The notes beneath the pieces were generated by a model. That model searched no databases, had not been told where the DNA came from, and worked only from the letters and a program-made list of their open reading frames with translations. DNA of 64,000 bases from Monocercomonoides exilis (Eukaryota > Preaxostyla > Oxymonadida > Polymastigidae). The DNA is taken from NCBI GenBank assembly GCA_001643675.2, contig LSRY02000052.1, positions 186,001 to 250,000 of the forward strand, written 5' to 3'. Shown one piece after another: positions 11,509 through 24,088 of this stretch (its first letter is position 1; every line of letters starts with the position of its first letter). The position numbers were made by a program, and so were the translations under genes.

Positions 11509-12852
11509 TTCTTATATAAACATATTTTAGTTTAGTTATTTAATAAAACCCTAATAAGATATAAAAAAATAAAGTTTGAATCTTATGCTATCATCAAATA
11601 TTTTTCATTATTTTCGTTTGAATTTGGCAGATATCATTATTTAGATCAAGTAATGGAAAAATTGTTATTTTGCTAATCTTCATAAAAAGAATATGAAAAA
11701 ATTTGAATTACACAAATTAACAAACACACCTTTAAATGATAAACTCAATTTCATCTTTAAAGTTCTCGAATCAAATATACTTATAAAATGTCATTTTAAT
11801 ATCCATATACTTTATTATGACTTTGTTCTTACGAAATAAAACATATAAAATATTTTTGTGATTTCTTGTTGAAACAAACTTTTTACACATTTCAAATGTA
11901 TATGCTCACATCTTTAAGCATTGGTTTAAAGAGATAAATCTTTATAAACAATTATTAATTTCATCCAAACGACAAACAATCATTGCGAAAATAATTGAAT
12001 TGATCATTAACCATTGATGCTATTTTATCAAAAGATAAAAAAATTATGCAATTTTTATTTTGTGAATACAATGATGAAAATTTTGAGCAATTTAACAACG
12101 ATTCATGAAGTTACTGTATTTTATGTTGAAAGATTGAAAAAAAGATTTTAGAAGAATTACATGCAAAATAAGAATGAACTTTATTTTCAATACATAGAGT
12201 TTAGCATGATGGAAATTGGAGATTGTTAAAGAGTTACAAGAAGATGAAGAAATGGAAGAGAAGGAGAAGATGCATAAGAGGCGAACATTGCATCAAACAA
12301 AAAAGCAAACACGATATTGAACATTGCATAACAAACATATAATTTTAAAAGCATTGTTTCTCCAAAGTTCAAATGTTGAGATTGTTAAATGAAATGCTCA
12401 CGAGGTTTTAAGAGGAAACAAATTTTCAAATGTTACATTCTTTTTCGAATTGATTTTGATTCAATAATTGAAAGCAGGCTCAAAGTATCGTTTCATTATT
12501 TCCTTCTTTCGAGACTTTTTCTTTGAATTCTTCTTATTCTTCGTCTTCGTAGTTATCATCATCGTCTTCTTTTATTAAAAATGTAATGAAGAAATCAATT
12601 TTTGATGATCTTGATCACTTTTCTTAAACAAACCGTTTTTGAATTGAAATATCAAAGCTGCATCCCCTCTGATTTCTTGATGCTTCTTAAGTGAACTTTT
12701 CAAAGCTATGCTGCAGTCAACGTTTTCTGTTCAATCAATCGATCAATCAAAAAGAAAGAAAGAAAGAAATAGAAAAAATAAAAAACCAACGCTTCTTTCT
12801 CACAGCAACAGCAAAGTTATCAACTTCGATGCAATCACCAGCCCAACTTTTT

Positions 12853-13206
12853 CTATGGTGGAAACTTCATTTTCCATGCAGTCCCATGAAACACACTCTT
12901 TTTTTCAGCATTGATGGATTCAATAGCTAAGTTGCCAGGTTTAGCAGCATGCATACATTCCGGTGAGTGCTCAACTGCAGGTTGGTCTTTAATTCCGCAA
13001 CGTTCAATAAACAGCTTTGAAATTGAATAACTTGACTCATTTTCCTCTTGAGCATGCAAAGAAATCAGGGGAATAGCAAAAAGCCACGTTATACTGATGC
13101 ATAACATTGAGCATACATGAAATGAAATGAAACGAAGAGATTTTGTTTTCATTGCCTTTGATTTCGCCTTCTTCGTTTCTTGCACAATCCAGTTATGCTT
13201 CCACAA
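12853..13206 (-). CDS. Hypothetical small protein, possible signal peptide
   Basis: A 117-codon open frame. An internal Met (MKTKSLRFISFHVCSMLCIS, then ITWLFAIPLISLHAQ) begins what looks like a signal peptide or signal anchor. A polar segment with Cys residues follows (KLFIERCGIKDQPAVEHSPE). Composition is closer to coding than to the surrounding spacer. No homologue is recognised, no intron is evident and the frame could be a fragment. Treat as tentative. Confidence 0.25.
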   Translation of the reverse strand: MWKHNWIVQETKKAKSKAMKTKSLRFISFHVCSMLCISITWLFAIPLISLHAQEENESSYSISKLFIERCGIKDQPAVEHSPECMHAAKPGNLAIESINAEKKSVFHGTAWKMKFPP

Positions 13207-14608
13207 TGTTATTTCTCCACTTCATTCTTTTCATCTTCTTTTCAAGTGATTCATGTTACATTCACAAATATCACAAACGTGCTCCTAAATCTTAGAATTT
13301 CTTTTCATCTCCTGATTGCCCTATGAAATTGTTATCTGCGCCCTATGCTGTTTTGACTTTATGAATCTTCTGAATTTCCTCATTCCATCAGTCACTGTGA
13401 GCTTGCGTTTCGTTCTTTCTTATTATATTTTTTCTTTCACATAGCAGATTCGATTTCAAAAGAAAATGAGATACCGATTGAAAGGAAGCTTTCACTATGA
13501 TTTTTATGGGAGCATTCCTGTGCTAAAAATTCACAAAAGAGCAGAAGTCGACATCACGCTGAAAATTCTTAATAGTGTTATTCAATTCGAAGGCAGATAA
13601 ACAATTCCTTGTTCAATTTTTTTGGAAAGGTTAGAAAAGAGTAATTATTAAGTGATTGGAGAAGGTAAATGTTTCAGACTGTTCGCTGTCGACTAATTCG
13701 CATATCACCTTATTCGACTCTTCTTTAAACAAAACACCATCAACATTCCATCAGACAATTGCTTCAAGGGCAATTTCTCCTCCGAAATTTCTTCTTGTTG
13801 TTTTTGAGCTTTATCTTTAGCATATTTTTCTCTTTTCGTTCCGAAATTTTCGTTAGAACATTCTCTAATTTATTGCTAAAGAAACAAAAAAGTTTATCAA
13901 TCATTAATGATGATTATTAAATCAAACATTCCAACGTTCATGCACGACAATTGATATGTCGAGTTATGTTTTTCAGAATATTTGGAAGGAAAGTTATATT
14001 TTCAGATCATGGAAATTGAGGAGTTGGCGAAAGAGAAAACTACATTATAACATGTTCAAGAGAGATAATCCTCAACGCATTCCACGTTCCATTAAGGTTC
14101 ATTAGCTTTCTTTGCTCATATTGAGTTCCAGATGCAATTGCATGATGAAGGGGAAGAGATCTTATTGCTGATGAAGTGTCATATATTCGATGAAGAAAAG
14201 GTTCCTTTTCGTTGCTTTAGGAAGTAGTTGAATAGGATAAAACATAAAAAAAGATGAGTTTTGAGATTGTGATATTATTTATGAATGCCAAATATCTTCT
14301 TCATATTCAGGAGAATTTTTTGTTTGTTTTGTCCTTCCATTGGAGCGGGATGAATTTTCTTTTTTGAATGATCTTGAGCGAGTGAGAAAAAATCGATTTT
14401 TTGATTATTTGGGATGAAAAAAAGCGAAACTTGGCAAACGACGAAATGAGGTGATTCTGTAGATGGAAATGATGGATTGATAATTTCTGAGTGATATGGA
14501 GAAATTACAGTTATTTATAAATTCTTTTCTTCTTCAATTCAAATACAAACGTGTACCTAACAACCAAGGGAGTAAAATTTTTAATTACAGATGAAATCAA
14601 AGATAAGA

Positions 14609-14944
14609 TCAATTTCGTTGTGTTGAATACAACAAATCAATATATTCACCAAAAGAGGCACACAACTCAGCCTGGACGGACATTCTTGAAGAGAAAAGAT
14701 CATTGATAGAAATCTCTTGAATTTCTTTTTCAGAAGAAGCGTTCAAAAAACAAATGCACCATTGAGCAAGCTGAGCAAAATTTGTGAAAGTGAAACCAAA
14801 CAGAAAGAGCACATCTATCATTGTGCGAATAACATTTGTTTCAGGCTTTGAGTTGAATATGAACTTAACAGTTCCTCTGGAGATTTCCTGAAGCGAATTG
14901 CAAATCCTTTTCTTTTCTTTTCTTTTCTTTTCTGAAAAAAACAA
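14609..14944 (-). CDS. Hypothetical fragment, possible terminal exon
   Basis: An open minus-strand frame ending MSVQAELCASFGEYIDLLYS. A good acceptor (TTTTTTTCAG) precedes the Lys/Glu-rich start, so this could be the last exon of a gene whose upstream exons are decayed or unrecognised. Another minus frame at 15088-15330 begins MARQNLIIFLFAFFHQLSRI and may belong with it, but I could not join them in frame with confidence. Confidence 0.25.
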   Translation of the reverse strand: MFFSEKKRKEKKRICNSLQEISRGTVKFIFNSKPETNVIRTMIDVLFLFGFTFTNFAQLAQWCICFLNASSEKEIQEISINDLFSSRMSVQAELCASFGEYIDLLYSTQRN

Positions 14945-15434
14945 ATAAAATTAATTTATTACAAAATTATCATTTGCTGCTGTGAGGACGTTTTGTTGCT
15001 ATTATCTTCAAAAGCGAAAAATTTTTCTCAGCACGACAGAAACGAAAAATTGTTTGAAAAAAATCAGCAAGTCATACAGCTTTGGGATCATTTTTCATTA
15101 CACCTAGAAAGAGTTCTTGCTTTTCTATTTATTTCAAAAAAGTTGAAATTCATTTCCAAAGAATACAATAAAAGACTCTGATAATGCCAGAACAAGTGAT
15201 GAATAAATGAAAAGGTTCTAATGAGAGTTGGAAACCTCTCCACTGCACTAACATGTAACTTGTTATTTTTTATTCGAGATAATTGATGAAAAAATGCAAA
15301 TAAGAAAATTATCAAGTTTTGTCGAGCCATTATTTTTTATGTGAAATTCACATGGATGATGTTGACAATCTAGGACTTACTATTTTGTTCGAATGCAACG
15401 GTATTCAATTTATCATTTTAATTAAGAAATTGCA

Positions 15435-16511
15435 ATGATATTGAAATTTATAATAGTGATTTATGGACATGGCTCTCAATTTTTTTTGATCGACTTGATC
15501 GGTGAGTTCTTTGCTCTTTTATTAGCTGTATTTCTGTTTGTCATGGAGCTCAAATCAAAAACCACAAAACAAGATACTCTGAAATTATTTATTCTATTAT
15601 CTTTCTCTTTCACCACACTTATCAATTGCTTAACTTCAATTATTCCTTTCCCGTTCAATTACAAAAGCATGATTTATGTTTGCAGTAATGCCAATGATAT
15701 AACTTTTTATTTTGGATGGATTCTCGTTGAGATTTGGCTTGCAAATGCGACTTTATTTCCATTTATCAAATCAAAAAGATTAAAAAAGTTATCTCAATTT
15801 GGAATAACATCGTTGATATTACTATCGTTTTTTTTATATGTCATTTCTATTGTTTTATTGAACGCACTGCCATCATCATTTATTTTGGGTTATGAAATAT
15901 CCTATTTTCTAATGGATGGATTACTATTAATTCTTCCAATTTTTATGATAATAAAACTTGCAACAATTATTCATTCCATCCCATCGCGTCACCCTCAATT
16001 TCGAGTTGTCTTAAAGAGATTAAAAGCTTTTCTGTTTATGCTTGTAATTCAATTGCTAATATTTATCTTTATTTTGATTCTGGATATCTTGACAAGCGTT
16101 ACCACATTTTTCCCGTTTTCAAGAAAGGATCTGTACAATTGTTATTATCCAACTATTAATTGGTATGACATGCACATGAATATATATTTTTTTAGCATTC
16201 AGCTGTTTTTATGTGAATATTTTTATTTTAGTACGAAAACTATGATAAAAGTGGCTTTTATCTCGTTTGCCCAAGGCTCACTATCAATTGTTGTGTTTTT
16301 ATGCACGTTTACTTCATTTGTCGTTGGTTCTAATGCTTCGGCAAACAAAAAGACATATCCAAAAAAATCAAAAAATCGAACAATTTCTGAAAAAGAGTGC
16401 CTTCCGCTCTATCAACAAAATTTTGAACGAATGGAATCAATGAATTCTCTAAACTCTGCTTCATCATCAGGATCTCTTTCTTCTTCGCTTATGTCTTCTC
16501 GAAAATTATAG
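15435..16511 (+). CDS. Multipass (7-8 TM) membrane protein, receptor-like topology
   Basis: Intronless, 358 residues. Hydrophobic segments lie near residues 18-40, 48-72, 88-110, 120-144, 152-178, 195-227, 245-265 and 270-300, giving seven or eight membrane spans. Charged loops such as KSKRLKKLSQ and PSRHPQFRVVLKRLKAF probably face the cytosol. The C-terminal tail of about 55 residues is basic and then Ser-rich (SLNSASSSGSLSSSLMSSRK), a likely phosphorylation region. The span count and tail resemble 7TM receptors, but I see no diagnostic family motif, so no ligand or coupling is proposed. The start is the first ATG of the frame. Neighbours give no functional hint. Confidence 0.7.
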   Translation: MILKFIIVIYGHGSQFFLIDLIGEFFALLLAVFLFVMELKSKTTKQDTLKLFILLSFSFTTLINCLTSIIPFPFNYKSMIYVCSNANDITFYFGWILVEIWLANATLFPFIKSKRLKKLSQFGITSLILLSFFLYVISIVLLNALPSSFILGYEISYFLMDGLLLILPIFMIIKLATIIHSIPSRHPQFRVVLKRLKAFLFMLVIQLLIFIFILILDILTSVTTFFPFSRKDLYNCYYPTINWYDMHMNIYFFSIQLFLCEYFYFSTKTMIKVAFISFAQGSLSIVVFLCTFTSFVVGSNASANKKTYPKKSKNRTISEKECLPLYQQNFERMESMNSLNSASSSGSLSSSLMSSRKL

Positions 16512-16853
16512 AATGTAGTATTTGATGTTATTGAGTTTTCATTTCATTTACAAATCCTTCGCGAATGTGTTCCTCTTTTTTCTTGCATAAATGTTATTTT
16601 TTATCCTGTTACATGTTATTGTTATATTTGTGTCATATTTATTATTTTCGACTAAGAACATCGCTCCTTATCTTTGTCAGTGCCCGAGAGAAGTTTGCTC
16701 GTGAACATTCATTTCACCACTTCAAAAACAATTTCATAGCTTTCTATTTTGCGTTTTTAGAAGCGTTTTGAGACGTTATTTTGCTGTGTTTTTGCTTGTT
16801 TTTGATAATAAATAAAAAATTGTGTTTTTTTGTTTTTTTTTCAAAAAAATTTA
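16512..16853. other. Convergent 3' spacer
   Basis: Spacer between the 3' end of the membrane-protein gene (+) and the 3' end of the ASC-1 homologue (-). It is AT-rich, and the short frames in it look random. Confidence 0.5.
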
Positions 16854-18839
16854 TCAATCTAAAGACAGCTTTGGAAATTCTTCTGCAACAAATTCATCAA
16901 ATTCGTCTTGAACGGTCCGAAATTGCGAATCAAATGAACTCAAAAAGCTTGAAGGCTGCATTGAAGCACTGGAATTTGCAGGCTCAGAATTTTGCTTGGC
17001 GGAAAGATCGGATGAATTGGATGAAGTGCTCCACTCTGAAGAAGGATTGAAGGCAGACAAAGTCGTTTTCAAGAGGGTGGGGAATGCATCTTTAGATTGA
17101 GAAACTTCCTGTGAAAGAAGAGGATGCAGCTCGCTTTCAGACTTCTCCTCTTTCGGAGTGGAATATGTGATAGAAGACAGGAGACCAGCAATTTGCTCTG
17201 ATAGAATTATCAAGTTATGATATTGAAAGAGGATTTATTCAAAAAAAAAAAATAATCAATAATATAAAGAAGAAAATATATATTCAATAAATAAACGAAT
17301 TAAACGAATAAATAAATAAATAAAACCTTCCCCTTCTTTGTCTTCTGCCTCAGCGACTCTGACGATCCTTCCAGCAAGATCAAATGTATATCGATATTTC
17401 TTCTCCCTTGATTTTATTTCATCAACTGTCTTCTTCACTTTCTGTCAAACAATGACAAAATAGTCACGAATATATTAAATATTTGACATGAATTAATAAA
17501 TAAATAAATTGCAATTAAATGTGAACAAATCAAAAACGAAACATTATATACACACCATTCTTTCAGCCTTTGGTGCCCATATGTTGTGTTCATATTCAAA
17601 GTAATCGGCTTGATCATCTAAAAAAGGAATATCAGTAATATTTTAAATGAAACAACATTCCTGAAAGCAACAAGGATGAGGACAAACCAATAACTTTTGA
17701 TCTCTCGTTATGCGTTGAATCATATTCAAGCAGCCTATCTCGAAATTTCAGTGCAGAATTTAAATCTTCCTTGATTTTCTTTTGCCTTTCTTTTTCTTCC
17801 TCACTCAATGTTTGGATTTGTCCCCCTCTTCCGTCATCAGCCCAGTCTGCATCTTTTTGTTCTGCATACGACTCATCTCCTATTCGTGCAGTCCGCCTCT
17901 TTTGCTGTTCTTCCAACCAAGTCTCTAAATTCACTTCTCCAACTAATTTTGGTTTATCTTTTCCTTCATCTTTATCTTTTTTCTCTTTGTCAACTCCACC
18001 TTTCGCACCTTTTTTATTTGTTTTATTCTCTCCCTTTCCTTTTTCTTCAGAAGATGCATGAGAGCGTTGTGAAGTGATGAGTTGATGTGCAGATTGTTGT
18101 AATTTCCAAGCTTTGACAGATTCAGCATAATCTGATGTCGGTGTTACATTATGATGACAGAAAAGGCAAGGTCCAGGACCTTCTTGAGCGCAAACAACCC
18201 TTCCGCAATTTAAGCAATTATTAACTAAAGGATGACGCCTAGCTAAAAAATAACTCAAAAACTGAAAAGCAACACAATTCTTCATCAATACCTTGACATT
18301 CACAAATTGTTCTTTCAGGAAGAAGAAATTCTCCAAATTCAGCACGTGTAATCACGGTTCCAGAATGTTTCTCCTTTTTCTTTTTTGGTGGAGCTGATTG
18401 TCTACAAAACTATTAATTATCTTGCTAAAAAATTGAAATATCATACGTAGTAGATGCTTGTTCAGTTTTCCGTTGATTTATAACCTGTGAAGAAGTATCT
18501 AAATTGATCTTTGGGCCTTTTATAGGTTTTGACGATTTGTCCAACTTTTTATCATACAAAAAATTATTTTTAAAATTTAATAAAACAATAAATCCAACAA
18601 ACCTTTGATGCTTTTTGAGTTTCTTTAGAATTATGTGATTTAACTTCTTTCATCAAGCCCATTTTCGTGAATAAAACGCTCAAAAACAATTCTGTCTCTG
18701 GCGTCTCTCCAAGAATGCTAAGTGCCTGTTCTCTAATTTCCAGAGTAGATGACAATGAAGTCATACTCAATGCAATTTCCTCTACTTCATCAAAACCAAG
18801 CAGCTTTCTCAACTCTTTAATGCACCATTCTGTTGCCAT
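16854..18839 (-). CDS. TRIP4: Activating signal cointegrator 1 (ASC-1/TRIP4) homologue
   Basis: Seven exons (18603-18839, 18447-18544, 18292-18401, 17688-18242, 17556-17617, 17327-17441, 16854-17197) join in frame to 506 residues. The zf-C2HC5 zinc finger is explicit: ERTICECQ, then RRHPLVNNCLNCGRVVCAQE and GPGPCLFC. Downstream, LLEYDSTHNERSKVIDDQAD followed by YRYTFDLAGRIV matches the conserved ASC-1 region after the finger. In animals ASC-1 is a scaffold of the ASCC complex, linked to transcription and ribosome quality control. The human protein ends in an ASCH domain; here the C-terminus is a Ser-rich acidic tail (EFDEFVAEEFPKLSLD) with no ASCH seen. Every intron has GT-AG borders; donors are mostly GTTTG or GTATG. 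Confidence 0.85.
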
Positions 18840-18982
18840 ATATTAAGAAAATAATAAAGGTTTTGCTTTGTTATTTTCTTTTTTAAAATACATATTTATA
18901 GCATAAATTAATTTTTTGAAGAATTACAACAAAATATGAAATGATTTTTCAACTTTCATTCAAAATGGAAATTTGCAAAAAA

Positions 18983-19032
18983 AAATTCTGTACCTTTCTC
19001 GAAGTACTTTAGGTCATCCTTGCGCAGGGGCC

Positions 19033-19065
<33 letters not shown>

Positions 19066-19091
19066 CGGATGACCGAGGCTAAGCCCCGGTT
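18983..19091 (-). ncRNA. U6: U6 spliceosomal RNA
   Basis: The minus strand contains the near-invariant U6 core: AATTGGAACGATACAGAGAA, GATTAGCATGGCCCCTGCGC and AAGGATGAC. The ACAGAGA box, AGC triad and internal stem-loop region are all present. The 5' end is a hairpin (CCGGGGC-TTA-GCCTCGG), and the RNA ends before a run of T (polymerase III terminator) near 18977-18985. The exact 5' and 3' nucleotides are estimates. It serves the spliceosome that must remove the many short introns of this window. Confidence 0.95.
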
Positions 19092-19120
19092 CCAATTGTC
19101 AACTTTCACGATTGGCCCTT

Positions 19121-19126
19121 TTATAC
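19121..19126 (-). promoter_or_regulatory. TATA box of the U6 gene
   Basis: TATAAA on the minus strand, about 30-35 nt upstream of the inferred U6 5' end. This is the position expected for an external (type 3) polymerase III promoter. Confidence 0.6.
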
Positions 19127-19257
19127 TAAGAAAACTCAATATTTCTTCCATTATGGCCATGATCATAAGGGCTTTAACAGGTTTTATCATGGTTAGATCT
19201 TCAATATTTTTGAAAATTTAGATTTTTTCGCAGTAAATACATTCAAGCAAAGTACGA

Positions 19258-22200
19258 ATGCCTCGAAAACATGCAACTCAGTATCACACCAGGCATTCTA
19301 CATATTTTAAAACAGAACAAATGCGTATGAAAATATTTCATTTTAGAAATGGTAATTTTAAATTTTTGTATTTTGAAACCAAATATAATTAGAATTAAAT
19401 GGAAAACCTTTTGATGCTATCGTTCTAACTGATAGCGATTCAGATGAAACTGAAGAAAACAGCGTTTGGCAAACACCAGCTCCAAAGATGAAACATCCAA
19501 AACGCAGAAAATCGAAATATGCACAAAAATATATAAATTCAGATGACAATGATTCTTTAAGCGTTTCTCAACCTTCTAACACACAAAGCTCGTCATCTGA
19601 CATTTCTGTGACACCACCTTTTGCGCAACCTCAGGTGACTTCACAAGATATTATTGGTCGATCAACTCAATCATTATCATCTCAACATATCCCCGCACCT
19701 CTTTCTCCGTCAAATTTATCAACATCATCTCCTCAGCGCGTTTTTGCTTCTCAATCTTCATCTGAGTATAATCTTTTTCCTGATAATCAAAGTATTGATT
19801 TCCAATTATCTTCAACATTTTCAACCCCGACTCGCCCAAGTGCTGCCTCTGATTCAGATTCATCTCAGCACTTTACGCAAATTTCACAACTCACCACTCC
19901 CATCACTCCATCTGTTTTTCATGCAAATTCTCCTCAACGTTTTGTCTCGTGCTTAACCAATTCATCATCAGAAGATAAAAATGAAACGCCAAACAATCTT
20001 AGTAAATTACGACTAGGAGACAATACGGAGGAAACATCTCACATTTCAAAAAGAGATTTAGAAGAAGAATTTGGCGAGACTCTCGGAAGCGAGCTGGCAC
20101 AGCAATTGCTTGATTCTCCATCTGCTCTTGAAAAGACTTTCAAGCTGGAGACAGCACTTGACCTTCGACCTGTTTGTGAGCAGGAAAAGGAAATGGAACA
20201 CGACTCAATGATTAAACCAGATGCAAAGCTACAAAGCGAAGATGAGACGCGGCTGTCGCTTCTGCCAGCTCCAAGCTCTCCATCCATCCTTTCAGAAGCT
20301 GCTTCTCAGTTAGAGACAATATCACCGATGCCAACCACCCCAAATGCCACATCTGACTTCATCCACTACATCTGCACAAAACCATTGATCTCAAAGAACC
20401 TCACTCTTCCCCTCTCTTCCCTCAACGCCAAGCTGCTTCCTCCGTTTTACCAGACGCAACATCTCAACGACCCCTTCGCATCTTATGTTCCTCCGCTGCT
20501 TTCACAATCACTGCTTCCATCAATGAATCTGGCCACGCTGTTTTCCAGCAGAGCACTCGGAGGCAAAACGCCAATGGTGTCGCTTGTGGCGGTTGTTGTG
20601 GAGGCTTCCATTCCTCGCCCAACAAAATTGTCGAAGAGAGCAAGCAAAGTGTCGTGGGTGGGAAGCGAAGAGGACTGGATCATCACGCTCCTCCTCGCTG
20701 ACAGATCGCTTCTTCAACAGCAACAACAGCAGCAGCAAGCGTTGACTTCTTTACCACAGGAGCGTCGGGGCACATCTTCCTTGCTTTCCACCCCGCTCTC
20801 AACTAACGTGTTTATTCAGCCATCGATGCTTGCCACGAACCACAGGCTGGCTTCGCTGCGGCCAGGCTCAGTGGTCCATCTGTCTTCTCTGGCCTTTTCA
20901 TACTTCAATGGGAAGCCCCAGGGAATGTGCCGCACACGCGATGGGTGTGTCATCACGGCTGTTCTGCTGGAAGAAGTGAAAGACGCGCTTCAGCACACAG
21001 CAGAGACAAAAAATTTGCTCAAACAAACTTCCAGTGAGGAGTCTGATAAGAGCAGCATTGAGGCAGCATCAAGTTCCGCACCAATAAAGGAGAGATTGAA
21101 GAGAGCGGTGCTGAGGTCGCAGCCGATGATGCAGGCAGATGTGGCTGACCAGATTGTGGCAGAGATTTTGACTGCCCGGCAGATCATTCAGACATTCGGC
21201 CACTCAACAAGTGGCTTCTTCAACACGATTGCATCGATCAAGCAGAAGCTGTATGAGCCATATCTGCGCAAGTCCACTCTCACCAACCAGATCCCCCATA
21301 CGCTTTCGCTCCGTGCGCCGCTGGATGAGCTGCCTCTGACAACGCTGCGGTGCGAAACGGCGGGTGTGGTCATTCTGCTGCAGCCGCCGCTGATTGTGCT
21401 GTTTGACCCGACAGCTGCCCCTGGGCATGATCTGATTGTGGTGCGTCTTGTGTACAGCGACGATGCTGCACACCAGGTGACACCACAGCAGAAGATGGAC
21501 ATGCTGCGGCTGACGGAGATTATGCGGAGCCAGCTGCAGGAAGGCGACTGGATCAGAGTGACGAAGTGCACAGCAGTGCCATCGAAGACAATTGGAAGAC
21601 TGCCAGAAAAACTGGAGATGTTCTACACTTCTGTAAACTCGGCTTCTTCAGCTTCAGTTTCAACTTCCAATTCTTTGTTGAATACACCTAACACTGCTGT
21701 TGCTATTGGTACTGGTCTAGCTTCTTCTTCGTCATTATCTTCTTCATTTTCATCTTCTTTGTCTTCATCTATCACTTCTTCTTCATCTTTGTCTTCTTCA
21801 CTTTCTTCTTCGTTTGAATTGCCATCTTCCTTGTCGCATCGATCAGTTGAGAATGTTGTGACTGAGGCTCGTCGACGAATTCTTGCTTTTTGGCAGAAGA
21901 AGAAGCAGATGCTTGAAAAAGTCAGAGTTGTTTCTTTTTCTTCAACTCCGCCTGATTTGGCATTCGCTACACAGCAGACGGCATCTTCTTCTTCTTCAAA
22001 CAATGACACTGTTTCTATGTCTCCCTTTGCATCTCCGTCATCACTATCACTTTTGTCATCCCCCTCATCATCCTCCTACACTCCCTTGTTCTCATTTCCT
22101 CGCACACTCTTTCTATCTCATCTTCCTCAGCCGCCACGCGATGTGGAAGCGATTTTGGAGAGCGATCCGCACAGCTTCGACAGTCTCTGTCCGATTGCTG

Positions 22201-24056
22201 TGATGTGTGTGCTAGATGAGTGCGGCATCTACCACTCGACACGCGAGAAGGTGCTCTCTTATCTCTGCAACTGCCCTGCAATGTACCTCGACAACAACCA
22301 CGTGGGCTTGCCCGCACTCGACACAGACCTCATTGTGTCGCCGGAGGCTGTGCTGCAGAGCAAAGAGCTGTCTCAGCCGTTTTCAGATGCGTTTGACGAG
22401 TACACGCCGTTGGACTATCTGCAGAAGGAGCTGCAGAATGTGGTGGAGCAGGTCACTCCGCAGCACAAACAGTTTGGAAGAACAGAAAGAAATGAAAGAA
22501 ATGAAAGAGTGGTGAATGTTGAGAGAACTGAAAGAAATGAAAGAAATGAGACTGAGCAGCAGAAAAAGAAGAAGCAGCTGCAGGAACTGGCGAAGATGTG
22601 GAAGCATCTTCCATCTGATGCGAAGGGAAAGAAAGAGCAGAGCAAACAACAAGAAAATGGAAGCAATGATCCAGATGCAGCACCCCAACTGACTCGTCTT
22701 GATTCTTCTGCTTCTTATTCTGATGCTCTTTTTGAAGAGAAAAAAGAGTTTGAGTTTGCATCTCCGCAGCTTTTATCGGCTGTTTCGCAGATTGAAGAGT
22801 CAAATACGGTTATGTCGCTGACTGAAACAAGCACACTTTTTGCACCGGCTGGTCAAAAAGAAGATGAAGAACAAGATAATCCTTCATCAAGCTCTTCAAC
22901 TTCTTCCTCTTCTTCTTCCTCTACCTCATTAGCTTCTGCTTTTGCTTCTTCTTCCTTTTCAACTATTAACCATCCATCTTCTCTTTCATCATCATCTTCT
23001 TCATCTTCAGACAAAGAGCCACCAGTGCCGAATGAGCAGCAGAAGAGGCCAATCTTTGAAACAGAGCCAGAACGAAAGAAAGTGAAAGCACGATTTGATT
23101 ATCTGGCAAGGCCAACATTTCAGACACATCATTCAACACGCCACTATCTTTTGGTACCTCCTCTGCACATCTTTTCTCCATCGACACAAGCTGAAAGTAC
23201 TTCTGCTCCTGCTCCTGCTTCTGCTTCTGCTTCTGCCTCTGCCTCTGCCTCTTCTTCTTCAGCATCTTCTCCTTCATCTTCCTCCTCTTCCTCCTCTTCC
23301 TCTTCTTCTTCATCTTCGGCATCAACAACTTCTTCTTCTTCTTCTTCTTCGACTTCTTCTACTTCTCCTTCTCCTGCTTCTACCTCATCATCTTCTTCTT
23401 CATCATCTTCATCTTCTGTTCCAGAAGCAGTGCCTGAACAAGCGTTGTTGTTTCCTCATGATTGTGTTCCTGCTCCAAAAGCACCTGTTTCTGCCCCAAT
23501 TGTCAATCCATTCAACTTTACCTCGTCTTCCAATAACAACGGAGCAAAGAAAAATGGAGGAGGAAGCAAACATCACAGAAGACAACGAAATCGTCAGACG
23601 AATGCTTCATCGTCGTCATCATCATCATCCTCGTCGTCTTCTTCTTCTTCTTCTTCAAGTTCATCCTCCTCTTCTTCTTCCTCTTCTTCTTCTTCCTCAT
23701 CACCATCTACTCCCTCAATAAATACAATCCAGAGAGCTTTCCTCCATTCATTTGCTATTCATTCAGTTGGTGATGCAAACCTCTTTTTGAGTCAAATTAT
23801 GGGTTCAGCTGCTCCAAAGCAGTCGCCTCATAAGAAAAAGAGAAAGTCCAAAAGAAACAGGCCAAAGGAAGGGAAGAGCGAAAACACAGCAAAGAATGCG
23901 GATTTATCACAAGCAGAGGAAATGCAAAATGTTTCATCGACTGATGTCTCTTCAAACTTGCAAGCAGCCGCTCTCCTTCCATCGGGAAAGCGTCTCTGCA
24001 TAGAAAATGAAGGGACCGTTCAACCAACTTCTTCCTCTTCCTCCTCTTCTTCCTCT

Positions 24057-24088
<32 letters not shown>

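Larger units (their letters stand above)
11509..15434. other. Spacer with possible gene relics
   Basis: About 3.9 kb. 11509-12200 is AT-rich and featureless. From about 12200 to 15330 the composition is less AT-rich and contains short protein-like frames on both strands (two are listed separately), but no chain of exons could be assembled. This may be a decayed gene neighbourhood. Confidence 0.35.

Noticed and set aside
22966-23721. Poly-Leu, Lys/Arg-rich and similar frames on both strands
   Set aside because: They overlap the poly-Ser coding region in other frames; TCN repeats read as Leu/Arg/Glu repeats when shifted or reversed.
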